From assembly GCF_030150205.1 (NCBI RefSeq), contig NZ_JASLGT010000006.1, forward strand, positions 1-19,978: DNA of 19,978 bases, read 5' to 3'. This DNA is from Niabella sp. GTDB taxonomy: Bacteria; Bacteroidota; Bacteroidia; Chitinophagales; Chitinophagaceae. The notes below the pieces were generated by a model. The model was given only the letters and a program-made list of their open reading frames with translations, was not told the origin of the DNA and searched no databases. The translations under genes and the position numbers were made by a program. Below, piece after piece: positions 7,079 through 15,207 of this stretch (position 1 is the stretch's first letter; every line of letters starts with the position of its first letter).

Positions 7079-8329
7079 CTACAGGACAGGCTCCTTCAGC
7101 AGTTCGTCAATAAACGCTTCAAATTCTTTTTTAAATTCTTCGTAATGTTTACCGGTACCGGGCCCGTTAAAACCGGAATGTATTTTCCGGACATTTCCTT
7201 TTTTATCAATCACAATAGATGTGGGAAATGCCTTAATACTTTCCAATTGCGGCAATGTTTTTTCCGTCCGCTGCTCATCTGAAACGGACACACCCGTTAC
7301 CAGGAACGGATATTTTACATGGTACCGTTTCTGAAAAGGTACCAGCGCTTTCCGCGAAGCCTCAAAATCTCCGGTTCGCTCATACGCCAGTCCAATGATC
7401 TCCACTCCCCGTGCCTTATTGCGGGCATAAAAATCGCTCAGGTAGGCCGTTTCATCCATACAATTGGGACACCAGGAACCCAGGATCTGCACAATGACCA
7501 CTTTGTTTTTATACCGGGCATCGTTAATGGATACCCACTCACCAGAGGTAGACCGGAAACGGAAATTCAGCCGGCTCTCGCCTTCTCTTAATATAGTATA
7601 GGTATTTTCATCCGGGAGCTGCACGGTATCGTTCCGTTGAGCCGTCCAGCTTTGCGTGGCTTTTAAACCCGAATACACCGCCGCTTTGCTGATATTGTCT
7701 TTATCATTTAGTAAAGCAGTAAATACAAATGCATGTCCGCCGTCAAAACCCGAGAGGTGCAGGGAATCACCGCTTACGGATCCTTCCAGGTAGCGGTAAT
7801 CACCCGAAGGAGTGAGAAAGGTACCGGTGACCCGGCCATTGGCTTCCTGTGCAAACTCACCAATGGCCTGCTGCGTTTTTCCGTTGCCGGAGTTAAAGGC
7901 TACCACCCAGCGCCCGCTGATGTCTACAGCTGCAGGCCTCCCCAAGGGGTATCGTTCTGCTACACCGTGCAAAGCGTAGAAGGGGATCTCCTCCTTACGT
8001 GCTCCATAATTTTTTATATACAGCCCCTTCAGGGTCCCGTTCTTTTGTACCTGCAATGCAAAACCGGAAGCAAAAAACGGCATCTGGATCCAGATCGAAT
8101 CGCCTTTCTGCCGGATGGCATCCACCAGCAGGCGCTCCCCGGCATTGATCACATACCATACCGGCTTTCCTTTTAGTGTGGCGGATTCAAAATTAAAAAT
8201 GATCTTTTGTCCGTCTGGCCGCTGTAAAACGCCCTGCCAGATGCCGGGTTTTATACGCTGGGCATAACTGGCCACAAATGAACCCGTCAAAAGGAGTATC
8301 AAAAAAAAGCACCGGTATATTTTCTGCAT
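7079..8329 (-). CDS. TlpA-like thioredoxin-fold exported protein
   Basis: A 416-residue periplasmic or envelope protein with a C-terminal thioredoxin domain of the TlpA/AhpC-TSA type. The start at 8329 gives the signal peptide MQKIYRCFFLILLLTGSFVA; the frame extends upstream to 8467 but that part is not signal-like. The N-terminal half (about 25-250) is beta-rich without a recognised motif. The redox motif is GSWCPNC (Cys287, Cys290), a CPNC variant, followed by 'GVEIIGLAYER' and the cis-Pro segment 'KAFPTSIVIDKKGNVRKIHS', as in TlpA proteins. It follows SusD by 141 bp on the same strand and is probably the last gene of the riboswitch-controlled unit, since no separate promoter matches well. 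A role in thiol or disulfide handling for the imported compound is inference. Confidence 0.75.
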   Translation of the reverse strand: MQKIYRCFFLILLLTGSFVASYAQRIKPGIWQGVLQRPDGQKIIFNFESATLKGKPVWYVINAGERLLVDAIRQKGDSIWIQMPFFASGFALQVQKNGTLKGLYIKNYGARKEEIPFYALHGVAERYPLGRPAAVDISGRWVVAFNSGNGKTQQAIGEFAQEANGRVTGTFLTPSGDYRYLEGSVSGDSLHLSGFDGGHAFVFTALLNDKDNISKAAVYSGLKATQSWTAQRNDTVQLPDENTYTILREGESRLNFRFRSTSGEWVSINDARYKNKVVIVQILGSWCPNCMDETAYLSDFYARNKARGVEIIGLAYERTGDFEASRKALVPFQKRYHVKYPFLVTGVSVSDEQRTEKTLPQLESIKAFPTSIVIDKKGNVRKIHSGFNGPGTGKHYEEFKKEFEAFIDELLKEPVL

Positions 8330-8414
8330 GATCTTTAAATCTATTAAAGTAAAACAAAGTCCTTTCATGTAAAGTTCGCTAAGTCTTTGCATTTGCGCGG
8401 TTATTACCGTTTGA

Positions 8415-8452
8415 GCACAGAAACACAAAGACAAGATCTCCGTGTTCTGTGC
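8415..8452. repeat. Stem-loop between susD-like and tlpA-like genes
   Basis: GCACAGAA-A-CAC (8415-8426) pairs with GTGTTCTGTGC (8442-8452), with one bulged A. It lies in the intercistronic gap. It may stabilise or attenuate the transcript and lower expression of the last gene, or be a member of a dispersed intergenic repeat; there is no T tract. Confidence 0.45.
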
Positions 8453-8470
8453 CAAAACAAGACGCATACA

Positions 8471-9922
8471 TCAGTTTACATCAAACCATAACTTCGTCAG
8501 CAGGTTATCTGTTCCCTGGGCGGCTACCGCGGCTTTATAATTATCACCGTTGAGCGATTGCTCGGTACCCGGATAAATAAACCGCACCGGAATCTTTCCA
8601 TCCAATACTCCGGATGCGCCCGCCGTCAGTTGCGGGTAATCGAGCCGGCGCCATTCAGCAAAAGCTTCCAGCCCCTGGCCGTATAACGCGATCCATTTCT
8701 GCTCACCAATGGACTTTTTATAGTTCGCAGCGTTATACGCTACGGCAGGCTGATTCAGATAATTGTTGATTATATTTTCATCGATGATCTGGTATTGCTG
8801 CAGTGACGCGGTAATGGCCTGTTTGTACAGATCCGCCGCATTACCGGACAGAAGTCCACGCGCTACCGCCTCAGCCTTTGCAAACAACACTTCTGCATAG
8901 CTTAGTATTACCGCTGGATTGATATCCGACCGGAAAAACACGGAATCCGGTTTAGACGTTTTTGCAAATCCAAGATTATTGGCGTCACTGTTGGTGAGTC
9001 CGCTGGGCACTCCCACATAGTTCGTAACAGAGCGATCGCTGGGCTTATCGGCAAATACATCCAGGCGCGGATCATTTAACGCATATAATTTGTCGATGAT
9101 GGTCTTGCCTACCCGGTAATCGTCCCTGGTAGAAAACCAGGCGGCCACCGGGTTTTGCAAGGGCGGCTTATCATAGCGTTGTTGCGCCGTTTCGGCGTTG
9201 CTGCTGATCAGCAAAGATGGGTCGGCGGTTACCTCGCTGATCACCTGTTTTGCTTTCTCCGGTTCCCGGTCTGCAATACGCAGTGCAATACGCAACCGGA
9301 GCGCTCCCGCAAATTTTTTCCAGCTGGCCAGGCTCCCTCCGTATAATACATCTCCCGAAACGCCACCAGCAGCAGGATTCAGTATGGCTGCGGCCGACTT
9401 CAGCTCATCCAGCAAACCAAAGTACACATCTTTTTGAGAATCATATACAGGCGTGAGGGTCTGCTTGATCTTTCCGGATTCTTTATACGGGATGGCTCCA
9501 TATGCATCCGTCAATAGTTGAAATATCCAGGATCGCAGAATGGTAGCAACGGCTTTATAATTGGCATTGGCTTTCTCATCCGGAAACTGTATGATCGTAT
9601 TCAGGTTGGTGATCACCTGGGCATATCCCGTATTCCAAAGCGAAGTGAAACTGCTATTGCTGAAGATATAACGGTCTGGTTCCGTATATTGGATCTTGGC
9701 CCAATGCTGGATGATGAGCAAACTGGAATTAAAATTATTATCCGCCCCCCAATACATATCGGCTGCAATCTTTTCAGCTGCGGTCAACAAATAATCCGGC
9801 TGCGGATCTTCCACCGCATTCGGGTTCCGGTTGATTTCCGCCAGGTTCTTTTTGCAGGCAGTAAAAGATAGCGTAATAAGAACTACAAATAATTTGAATA
9901 TATTTTTATACATGACTGCCAT
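8471..9922 (-). CDS. SusD-like outer-membrane nutrient-binding lipoprotein (SusD-like_2 type)
   Basis: A 483-residue surface lipoprotein that forms the lid over the SusC-type channel and captures substrate. The signal peptide ends in a lipobox, TLSFTAC, with the lipidated Cys at residue 23, followed by KK. The mature start 'LAEINRNPNAVEDPQPDYLL' and later segments 'SYAEVLFAKAEAVARGLL' and 'QKWIALYGQGLEAFAEWRRL' are typical of the SusD-like_2 (PF12771) branch, often paired with peptide- or unknown-substrate SusC proteins rather than starch systems. The start (9922) is 1 nt after the SusC stop, so translation is coupled; an internal Met at 9913 (MYKN) is an equally good signal-peptide start. 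No sugar-binding specificity can be read from it. Confidence 0.88.
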   Translation of the reverse strand: MAVMYKNIFKLFVVLITLSFTACKKNLAEINRNPNAVEDPQPDYLLTAAEKIAADMYWGADNNFNSSLLIIQHWAKIQYTEPDRYIFSNSSFTSLWNTGYAQVITNLNTIIQFPDEKANANYKAVATILRSWIFQLLTDAYGAIPYKESGKIKQTLTPVYDSQKDVYFGLLDELKSAAAILNPAAGGVSGDVLYGGSLASWKKFAGALRLRIALRIADREPEKAKQVISEVTADPSLLISSNAETAQQRYDKPPLQNPVAAWFSTRDDYRVGKTIIDKLYALNDPRLDVFADKPSDRSVTNYVGVPSGLTNSDANNLGFAKTSKPDSVFFRSDINPAVILSYAEVLFAKAEAVARGLLSGNAADLYKQAITASLQQYQIIDENIINNYLNQPAVAYNAANYKKSIGEQKWIALYGQGLEAFAEWRRLDYPQLTAGASGVLDGKIPVRFIYPGTEQSLNGDNYKAAVAAQGTDNLLTKLWFDVN

Positions 9923-9923
9923 T

Positions 9924-12900
9924 TTAAAATTTAAGGTTCAGGTTAAATCCGATGTTCCGCACAGTAGGAAGCGTGAGGTCTTCCAGTCCCTGCGCATTGC
10001 CGGTGTTAAAAGCCACTTCAGGGTCGATATTGGGAACATTTTTATGAATGATCCAGAGATTCCGTCCAACTACAGAAAAGGACGCTCCCTGAAAACCGAT
10101 CTTACGGATCCACTGTGCCGGCAGGTTATACCCCAGCTTTACTTCCCGCAGCTTTACATAAGAAGCATCATACACGTATTCCTCTTCAATGCTCCGGGAG
10201 GCCTTATAATACTGGGATGCGGGAATAATAGCAGTGTTCTTTTTACCATCGGCAGCTACCCCGTTAAAGATCATACCATCATCATACACCGTTTCCCCGT
10301 TGGGGCCGCTGGCGCCTGCCTTTGTACCGTTCTTCTTGTCATTGCCCGGATAGTAATAACTAAGTCCGCCGTGCTCCGCATCCCGCCCGGGAAGCGTAAG
10401 CGCCAATACACCAGTGTAGCTCCCGGTAGAATTGGTTCCGGCAAATAGCGAGCCGCCAATGCTGGCATCCACCAGGAAGGAAAGATTAAAATTTTTATAG
10501 GAGAAGCTATTACTGATACCGCCTACCCAGTCAGGTGTAAATTTACCCAACACTTTTTTATTCGGATCGGCCAGCGGAATACCACTATTGTTTACAACAA
10601 TATTTCCCTGTGCATCCCGGAGGTAAGCATTGCCAAACAAGGTACCATAGGGTTTCCCAACAGAAGCAAGCACCTGCACGCTGCGATAGGATCCCAGTAC
10701 ATAATTCTGTAAACGCTTTTCATAATCCAGGATCAGCACCCGGCTTCTGTTAGCCGCATAATTCAGATCTACATTCCATTGAAAATCCTGTTTTTTTATA
10801 GGTATAATCCCCAGCTGCACCTCAATTCCCTTATTATTGATCTTCCCTGCATTCATCAATTTTTGATTGTACCCTGTTGCTGCGGTTACATCTACTTTCA
10901 ATATCTGGTCGATACTGTTGGTATTATACACGCTCAGATCCAGACGTACCCGGTTATTAAAAAATGCGGCTTCCAACCCAGCCTCTGTAGAACTGGTACT
11001 TTCTGATTTCAGATTGGGATTGAGATCCACTCCGGAAGTCACCAGTTGCGGACTGTTTAAAAACGGCGCATTAAAATTAAAAATATTGATCAACTGATAA
11101 GGATCTGCCGAACTCCCCACTTTTGACCAGCCACCTCTTAATTTCAGATAGCTGAGTGTATTATTTTTGATATCCAACGCTTCGGTTAGTACCAGGCTCG
11201 CATTTACCGACGGATAGAAATAGGAAAGATTTTGTTCCGGTAATGTTGAAGACCAATCATTACGCGCCGTAAGGTTTACAAAAGCAAAGTTTTTATAGCC
11301 CAGTTGTGCCGAAGCAAAGGCGCTGTACGTTTTCAACTTTGAATAAAAGTTGGATGAAATCAGCGGATCCCTGGAGTTGGCCAGCGTATATACCGCTGGC
11401 ACTGCCAAACGTGGCGCCTGTTGTATGTTTTCCTCATACACTTTCGTACGAACGTTCCATCCACCCAATGCGTCCAGACTAAAATTACTGTTGAGATTTT
11501 TGTTGTAGCGCAATGTAGCCTCTGTATTATTTTCATTTACCGCATATGCATCTTCCTCATAAGAGCCGAAGGGTGTGCCATTGGTTCCGTAAGCTATTTT
11601 CAGCTTGCGACGGTCGTTATAATAATCGGTACCCGTGCGGAAATTGGCGCTTAGTCCGTCAAGGATTGTATAATTAACATTCACATTCCCGATAATCCGG
11701 TTCCGGCGCTGGCTTACGGTATTTTCATAAGCGATCCAGTAAGGGTTGCTGTAATAGCTGTTGTTCCAGTTGATGCCATTGCCGTTTGCATCCTTATAAT
11801 TCCTTAACTGACCAATGTCTACCTGACGCCCGAACCAGGTAAATTGCAGCATGGTACTGGTAGCCCTTTTACCACCCGCTCCCGGAAGATTGGGTGCATC
11901 GTTCACTACATAATTAGCATTCACACCTACCTTTAATTTAGTTGTAACATTATAATTGGCATTAAAAGATACATTGTCTTTTTTTGCCTCACTGTTGGGC
12001 ACCACCCCCAACTGCTTTTCATTGTTATAAGAAATCCGGTAATCGTAATTATCACCGGCATTGGCCAATGCAATACCATTGCTGTATGTAATGCCCGTTC
12101 TAAAATAATCCCGCACATTATTGGGATGGGCCACAAAAGGCACGGGTTGACCGTTAGAATAGAATTGTGGGATCAAGCGCCCATCCAGCTTCGGGCCCCA
12201 GCTTTCATCCACCCCATCGTTTGTGCCGCCGCCCTTGCCATCTACATAGCTGAACTTGCCTTCCGATCCCTGTCCGAAAACATTCTGATACTCCGGCAGG
12301 ATCAGCAATTTGGCAATATTCACATTGGAGTTTAACGTTACACCCAGGCCTTTTTTGCTTCTTCCACTCTTTGTTTTGATCAGCACGACCCCCTGCGCAG
12401 CCCGTGAACCATAAAGTGCTGCTGCATTGGGCCCCTTCAGTACGCTGATGGTTTCAATATCTTCCGGGTTCAGGTCGGCGATCGCATTGCGGAAATCGCG
12501 CGACCCTCCGGCGCCCAGCTGCGAGTTATCTACCGGAACCCCATCCACCACAAACAGCGGCTGGTTATTTCCGGCAATAGACGTTTCGCCCCGTATCACG
12601 ATCCGCGAGGATCCCATATCACCCTGTGTATTGGTGATCCGTACCCCGGCAATCTTTCCCGCCATTGCATTTACAATATTGGTTTCGCGGGCTTCTGAAA
12701 TATCTTTTGCTTTTAGCTCCTGTGTGGCATATCCCAACGATTTTTTGGACTTGGAAACACCCAGGGCCGTTACGACTACTTCGTCGAGCGCCGTGTTTGA
12801 ACTTTGCAATGGCACCAGCAGGTTTCCCTTTATGGTATCGGTATTTACCTGCCGGTTAGCGTATCCCACATAGGAAAAAAGCAGGATGGCATGCGGTCCT

Positions 12901-13097
12901 GCCGCTATCGAAAAATTACCCTGTTCACCGGTAATTGTACGCCGGTTGGTACCGGAAACTTCTACCGTTACCCCCGCCAGCGGTGTGCCCGACTGCAGTT
13001 CCTGTACAGTTCCTGTGATGGTTGCCGACTGCGCAGTACCCAGTAATGGAAAAAGAACGAGCGCTGCATAAATGAGTCTTTTTAGAAATTGGTTCAT
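9924..13097 (-). CDS. SusC/RagA-type TonB-dependent outer-membrane transporter
   Basis: A 1057-residue TonB-dependent importer. In order: signal peptide (about 1-22, ending LLGTAQS), a carboxypeptidase-D regulatory-like domain (about 24-105, 'TITGTVQELQSGTPLAGVTV'), the TonB-box and plug region (about 108-245, with 'VVTALGVSKSKKSLGYATQ', 'VDGVPVDNS' and 'VLKGPNAAALYGSRAAQGVV'), then a 22-strand barrel ending in NLNLKF with a terminal Phe. It is complete. It is the first long gene of the unit with SusD and a TlpA-like protein. Its ATG lies about 420 nt downstream of a promoter and is preceded by a SAM-I riboswitch and a cysteine-rich small ORF, so expression is expected to rise when SAM is low. 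The import of a methionine- or cysteine-related compound or peptide is inference from this regulation. Confidence 0.93.
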   Translation of the reverse strand: MNQFLKRLIYAALVLFPLLGTAQSATITGTVQELQSGTPLAGVTVEVSGTNRRTITGEQGNFSIAAGPHAILLFSYVGYANRQVNTDTIKGNLLVPLQSSNTALDEVVVTALGVSKSKKSLGYATQELKAKDISEARETNIVNAMAGKIAGVRITNTQGDMGSSRIVIRGETSIAGNNQPLFVVDGVPVDNSQLGAGGSRDFRNAIADLNPEDIETISVLKGPNAAALYGSRAAQGVVLIKTKSGRSKKGLGVTLNSNVNIAKLLILPEYQNVFGQGSEGKFSYVDGKGGGTNDGVDESWGPKLDGRLIPQFYSNGQPVPFVAHPNNVRDYFRTGITYSNGIALANAGDNYDYRISYNNEKQLGVVPNSEAKKDNVSFNANYNVTTKLKVGVNANYVVNDAPNLPGAGGKRATSTMLQFTWFGRQVDIGQLRNYKDANGNGINWNNSYYSNPYWIAYENTVSQRRNRIIGNVNVNYTILDGLSANFRTGTDYYNDRRKLKIAYGTNGTPFGSYEEDAYAVNENNTEATLRYNKNLNSNFSLDALGGWNVRTKVYEENIQQAPRLAVPAVYTLANSRDPLISSNFYSKLKTYSAFASAQLGYKNFAFVNLTARNDWSSTLPEQNLSYFYPSVNASLVLTEALDIKNNTLSYLKLRGGWSKVGSSADPYQLINIFNFNAPFLNSPQLVTSGVDLNPNLKSESTSSTEAGLEAAFFNNRVRLDLSVYNTNSIDQILKVDVTAATGYNQKLMNAGKINNKGIEVQLGIIPIKKQDFQWNVDLNYAANRSRVLILDYEKRLQNYVLGSYRSVQVLASVGKPYGTLFGNAYLRDAQGNIVVNNSGIPLADPNKKVLGKFTPDWVGGISNSFSYKNFNLSFLVDASIGGSLFAGTNSTGSYTGVLALTLPGRDAEHGGLSYYYPGNDKKNGTKAGASGPNGETVYDDGMIFNGVAADGKKNTAIIPASQYYKASRSIEEEYVYDASYVKLREVKLGYNLPAQWIRKIGFQGASFSVVGRNLWIIHKNVPNIDPEVAFNTGNAQGLEDLTLPTVRNIGFNLNLKF

Positions 13098-13201
13098 TGT
13101 TACATTCTATTTTAAAATATTCGGATGGTTACGGCCAAAGCATACGGATCCCGTTCGGCTTCAGACCGTTCATTAAAACTGAAATGAAAAAGGGATTAAG
13201 A

Positions 13202-13324
13202 TCAGCAGCAACAACACGCCAACCTCATCATAAGAAGTTGTGGTGCTTGTATGTTACGACAGTTCATCTGCCGGCAATTGGGCGACACATGGTCATGCCC
13301 GGGTAATTGCATTTTTGTGTTCAT
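13202..13324 (-). CDS. Small leader ORF ending in four cysteines
   Basis: A 40-codon open frame in the 5' leader of the SusC unit, starting MNTKMQLPGHDH and ending MMRLACCCC, with the last Cys codons TGT-TGT-TGC-TGC directly before TGA. It ends 104 nt before the SusC ATG. Shorter starts at 13231 and 13228 (MMRLACCCC or MRLACCCC) are possible. Codons for the two internal Met are embedded in a hairpin, CAACTTC / GAGGTTG. Consecutive Cys codons at the end of a leader ORF recall cysteine-responsive attenuation ORFs of Actinobacteria. The 40-codon start has an AATTTTTG sequence (13328-13335, one mismatch to the -7 consensus) 3 nt ahead, like other genes here. No homologue is known to me; it could also be chance. 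Confidence 0.45.
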   Translation of the reverse strand: MNTKMQLPGHDHVSPNCRQMNCRNIQAPQLLMMRLACCCC

Positions 13325-13356
13325 GTTCAAAAATTGCCGTTTAAAAAATTTGTTAT

Positions 13357-13406
13357 GGAAAGAAAATCGTGAATAGCAGACAATGCAGAGCACATTGACG
13401 ACTCAC
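13357..13406 (-). terminator. Candidate expression-platform stem after the riboswitch
   Basis: In the minus-strand RNA directly after the aptamer, GTGA (13406-13403) can pair with TCAC (13372-13369), and CAATG (13397-13393) with CATTG (13385-13381). A pyrimidine- and T-rich stretch, GATTTTCTTTCC, follows. The outer stem touches the last base of the aptamer's closing helix. It resembles a weak intrinsic terminator used by SAM-I switches, but pairing is interrupted. Confidence 0.3.
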
Positions 13407-13505
13407 TTATCTTTCCGCCTCTGGCGGATGGATGTAGCACCAATCCCTTTAAAGTCGGTTGCTAAGACGTCCCAGGGCCATCTCCCTCAGTCTTTCTTGA
13501 TAAGT
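13405..13505 (-). promoter_or_regulatory. SAM-I (S-box) riboswitch
   Basis: On the minus strand the conserved S-box elements appear in order: P1 5' strand CTTATC followed by AAGA, then CTGAGGGAGATGGCCC, the internal GACGTCTTAGCAACC segment, a GGTGCTA core strand, P4 hairpin CCGCC-AGA-GGCGG, and the P1 3' strand GATAAG, complementary to CTTATC. The kink-turn (GAGGGA), pseudoknot partners and SAM-contacting core (AGCAACC, GGTGCTA) match the family consensus. It lies about 310 nt upstream of the SusC ATG and just after the promoter. SAM-I switches turn off genes when SAM is abundant, almost always genes for methionine, cysteine or SAM supply. Confidence 0.93.
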
Positions 13506-13522
13506 TGTCTGTTAAGACAGGG

Positions 13523-13553
13523 CAAAGGTAATTGCTAAAATATTATTAACAAA
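13523..13553 (-). promoter_or_regulatory. Promoter of the riboswitch-SusCD-TlpA unit
   Basis: On the minus strand TTTG (13553-13550), 19-nt spacer, TACCTTTG (13530-13523): an exact match to the Bacteroidota promoter. Transcription should start near 13515, just before a TGTCT-TAAC-AGACA hairpin and the aptamer. This places the riboswitch at the 5' end of the mRNA. Confidence 0.75.
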
Positions 13554-13682
13554 ATAAATTTCTACAAAACAAGTAGACTATTAATGAAAGAGAACATGTC
13601 CGTTTATTCTGTTGACATAACCCACAGATGGGTGTAGAAAAACGGATGCATTCATATGGGTGTCTGCCCGGCAAACAGGTAT

Positions 13683-13718
13683 AAAAAAAAGCCATCTCCT
13701 TATATAAAAGAAGATGGC
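13683..13718 (-). terminator. Rho-independent terminator of the DUF3472 gene
   Basis: On the minus strand GCCATCT..AGATGGC arms extended by CTTTTATATAAG form a nearly perfect stem, followed by eight T. It starts 24 nt after the stop codon at 13742 and separates that gene from the downstream SusC unit on the same strand. Confidence 0.88.
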
Positions 13719-13741
13719 CAGATAAAAAGATAAGCGTTATT

Positions 13742-15019
13742 TTATGGCAATGCGTTCAGATCCACTTGTGGGGCCTTGCCGGTGGGCTCCCGTTCTACCA
13801 TTGTATCATAAGGAACAAAGTCATTAAAGAATCCGCAATTCCGCAGGTAGAACTGCTGGCCCTTTACACCGCCGGCGTAGTCTTTACGATAACCAACGCG
13901 CGCCGTATTATCGGCAGTAAAGCGCGCCTTTGTCAGTTCATGCCAGTTGCCTTTGGTATCCCGTACCCACTGGTTGCCAAAAAACACTTTCCGCTCCAGG
14001 TCGCCCTGGTTAGGACTAAAATTTTCAAGGAAAGAATGCGGCCGCTTCAGGTAAGTGGCCAGTTTCGGACGCCGGAAGCTGGCTACCAGCAACCAGGTAT
14101 TTTTTGCACCGTCATAAAAATAAGCGGTATAAATCGTATGACTATCCCCATCCGGCACCACATGCAACAGGAACTTATACGTGGTGGCCGCTTTCCAGTT
14201 GTACTTCAAAATACTTTGTCCGCCAGATCCTTCATTGCCAAATTCACCGGAATAAACGCCTTCGCCTTTTTTCAGCATCTTGATCTTATGGTCTTCGGGA
14301 ATTTGTTTGGGATCATCGGTTTGGTAAGGGCTCCAAACGGAAAACAGGATGCGGCGCTCTGTGGCGGAATTCACCTGCATGCCAAAATAGCCTTCTCCAA
14401 AACCGTTCGCCATAAAATAAGATCCGATCAGATCATTGCCCTCAGGTACGGTTACCTCGTTGTAAAACCATTCCGCATCCACATCTTTTGGCAACTGGTA
14501 ACCCATGTGCACGGATGGGCCTCTTCTGCCCCAATGAAAAAAGCCGCCTTCATTATTCTTCGTGTAACTGGCTTTATCAGTAAGCGCCGATCCTTCCAAC
14601 TTCAGGGCTGTAACATCCGGAAAACAGCAGCCGTCTATCCGGATCCCTTTCACTACAATGGGCACATAGCCGCTATCCTTTATATTCCATTCCCCAATAT
14701 AAAAAGAAGCACTGGCTCCTTTTAAAATTGTCTTTTTAGTTTGCCCGAATACAGACATGGCGATTTCCGGAGTACCGGTAACAGTGCCGGTTTCCAGCCA
14801 TACTTTAAGCGTTCCCGGTTGTGCTACCCTTAAGTAGGCGGTAAACCCATCATCGATCTTTGTCCAGTTAGTTACTCCATTATTGCGTATCCGTATGCCC
14901 TCCTCATTTCGGTCCAGCGCCCAGGCATTTCCTCCCATGGGAACAGTGATGGACTGGGCATGTACAACGGAAGAAAAAAGCAGCAACCCTGCAAACAATC
15001 CTTTTACGGAACGGTTCAT
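13742..15019 (-). CDS. Secreted DUF5077/DUF3472 protein
   Basis: A 425-residue secreted protein. The start at 15019 gives the signal peptide MNRSVKGLFAGLLLFSSVVH cleaved after AQ; an in-frame upstream Met at 15088 adds 23 residues that do not look like a signal. The N-terminal domain (about 25-155, 'ITVPMGGNAWALDRNEEGIR', 'VWLETGTVTGTPEIAMSVFG') fits DUF5077, a galactose-binding-like module. The C-terminal part (about 165-420, 'GGFFHWGRRGPSVHMGYQLP', 'ANGFGEGYFGMQVNSATERR', 'SGGQSILKYNWKAATTYKFL') fits DUF3472. These modules occur together in Bacteroidota secreted proteins near glycan-degradation genes, without a proven activity. It has its own terminator. A large frame on the plus strand over this gene is a shadow. 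Confidence 0.75.
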   Translation of the reverse strand: MNRSVKGLFAGLLLFSSVVHAQSITVPMGGNAWALDRNEEGIRIRNNGVTNWTKIDDGFTAYLRVAQPGTLKVWLETGTVTGTPEIAMSVFGQTKKTILKGASASFYIGEWNIKDSGYVPIVVKGIRIDGCCFPDVTALKLEGSALTDKASYTKNNEGGFFHWGRRGPSVHMGYQLPKDVDAEWFYNEVTVPEGNDLIGSYFMANGFGEGYFGMQVNSATERRILFSVWSPYQTDDPKQIPEDHKIKMLKKGEGVYSGEFGNEGSGGQSILKYNWKAATTYKFLLHVVPDGDSHTIYTAYFYDGAKNTWLLVASFRRPKLATYLKRPHSFLENFSPNQGDLERKVFFGNQWVRDTKGNWHELTKARFTADNTARVGYRKDYAGGVKGQQFYLRNCGFFNDFVPYDTMVEREPTGKAPQVDLNALP

Positions 15020-15122
15020 AAAGCGTATTTTTTGTATGATGCGAATATATTGCGAAACCGGGTGATTCGGCTGCTCAACCGATTGCATTCACTAGAGGAA
15101 AAGCGCCCTTCGCCGGATGGTT

Positions 15123-15156
15123 TGCCGCAGATGCGCTGATTATAAGAGGCATCTGC
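15123..15156. repeat. Variant copy of the 2225/2297 repeat, with an 8-bp inverted repeat
   Basis: TGCCGCAGATGCGCTGAT at 15123-15140 is, on the minus strand, ATCAGCGCATCTGCGGCA, differing from the 2297 copy only by two A/T exchanges. Within it GCAGATGC (15127-15134) pairs with GCATCTGC (15149-15156). It lies between divergent genes, 50 bp ahead of the GNAT-nitrilase start. Confidence 0.5.
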
Positions 15157-15194
15157 AACGATCCGCACAAGAGTCCCGGCCGGATTATTTACGT

Positions 15195-15202
15195 TAAATT
15201 TG
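15195..15202 (+). promoter_or_regulatory. -7 element of the GNAT-nitrilase gene
   Basis: TAAATTTG matches TAnnTTTG and ends 5 nt before the ATG at 15208. No -33 element is evident in the GC-rich stretch upstream. Confidence 0.4.
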
Positions 15203-15207
15203 TTACT

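Noticed and set aside
7079..13097. Ordinary polysaccharide utilisation locus
   Set aside because: No glycoside hydrolase, polysaccharide lyase, ECF/anti-sigma pair or hybrid sensor is adjacent, and the leader carries a SAM-I riboswitch, so a carbohydrate substrate is not supported.
13097..13306. 69-codon plus-strand frame opposite the SusC leader
   Set aside because: It overlaps the regulated leader on the other strand, lacks a promoter match and has no recognisable content.
13600..13640. sigma-70-like TTGACA at the GTTGACATAA stretch
   Set aside because: TTGACA has no matching -10 element at the right spacing, and Bacteroidota use the TTTG/TAnnTTTG form; no gene follows on the plus strand.
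13766..14725. 319-codon open frame on the plus strand opposite the DUF3472 gene
   Set aside because: No recognisable motif; the minus-strand frame has a signal peptide, domain motifs and a matching terminator.
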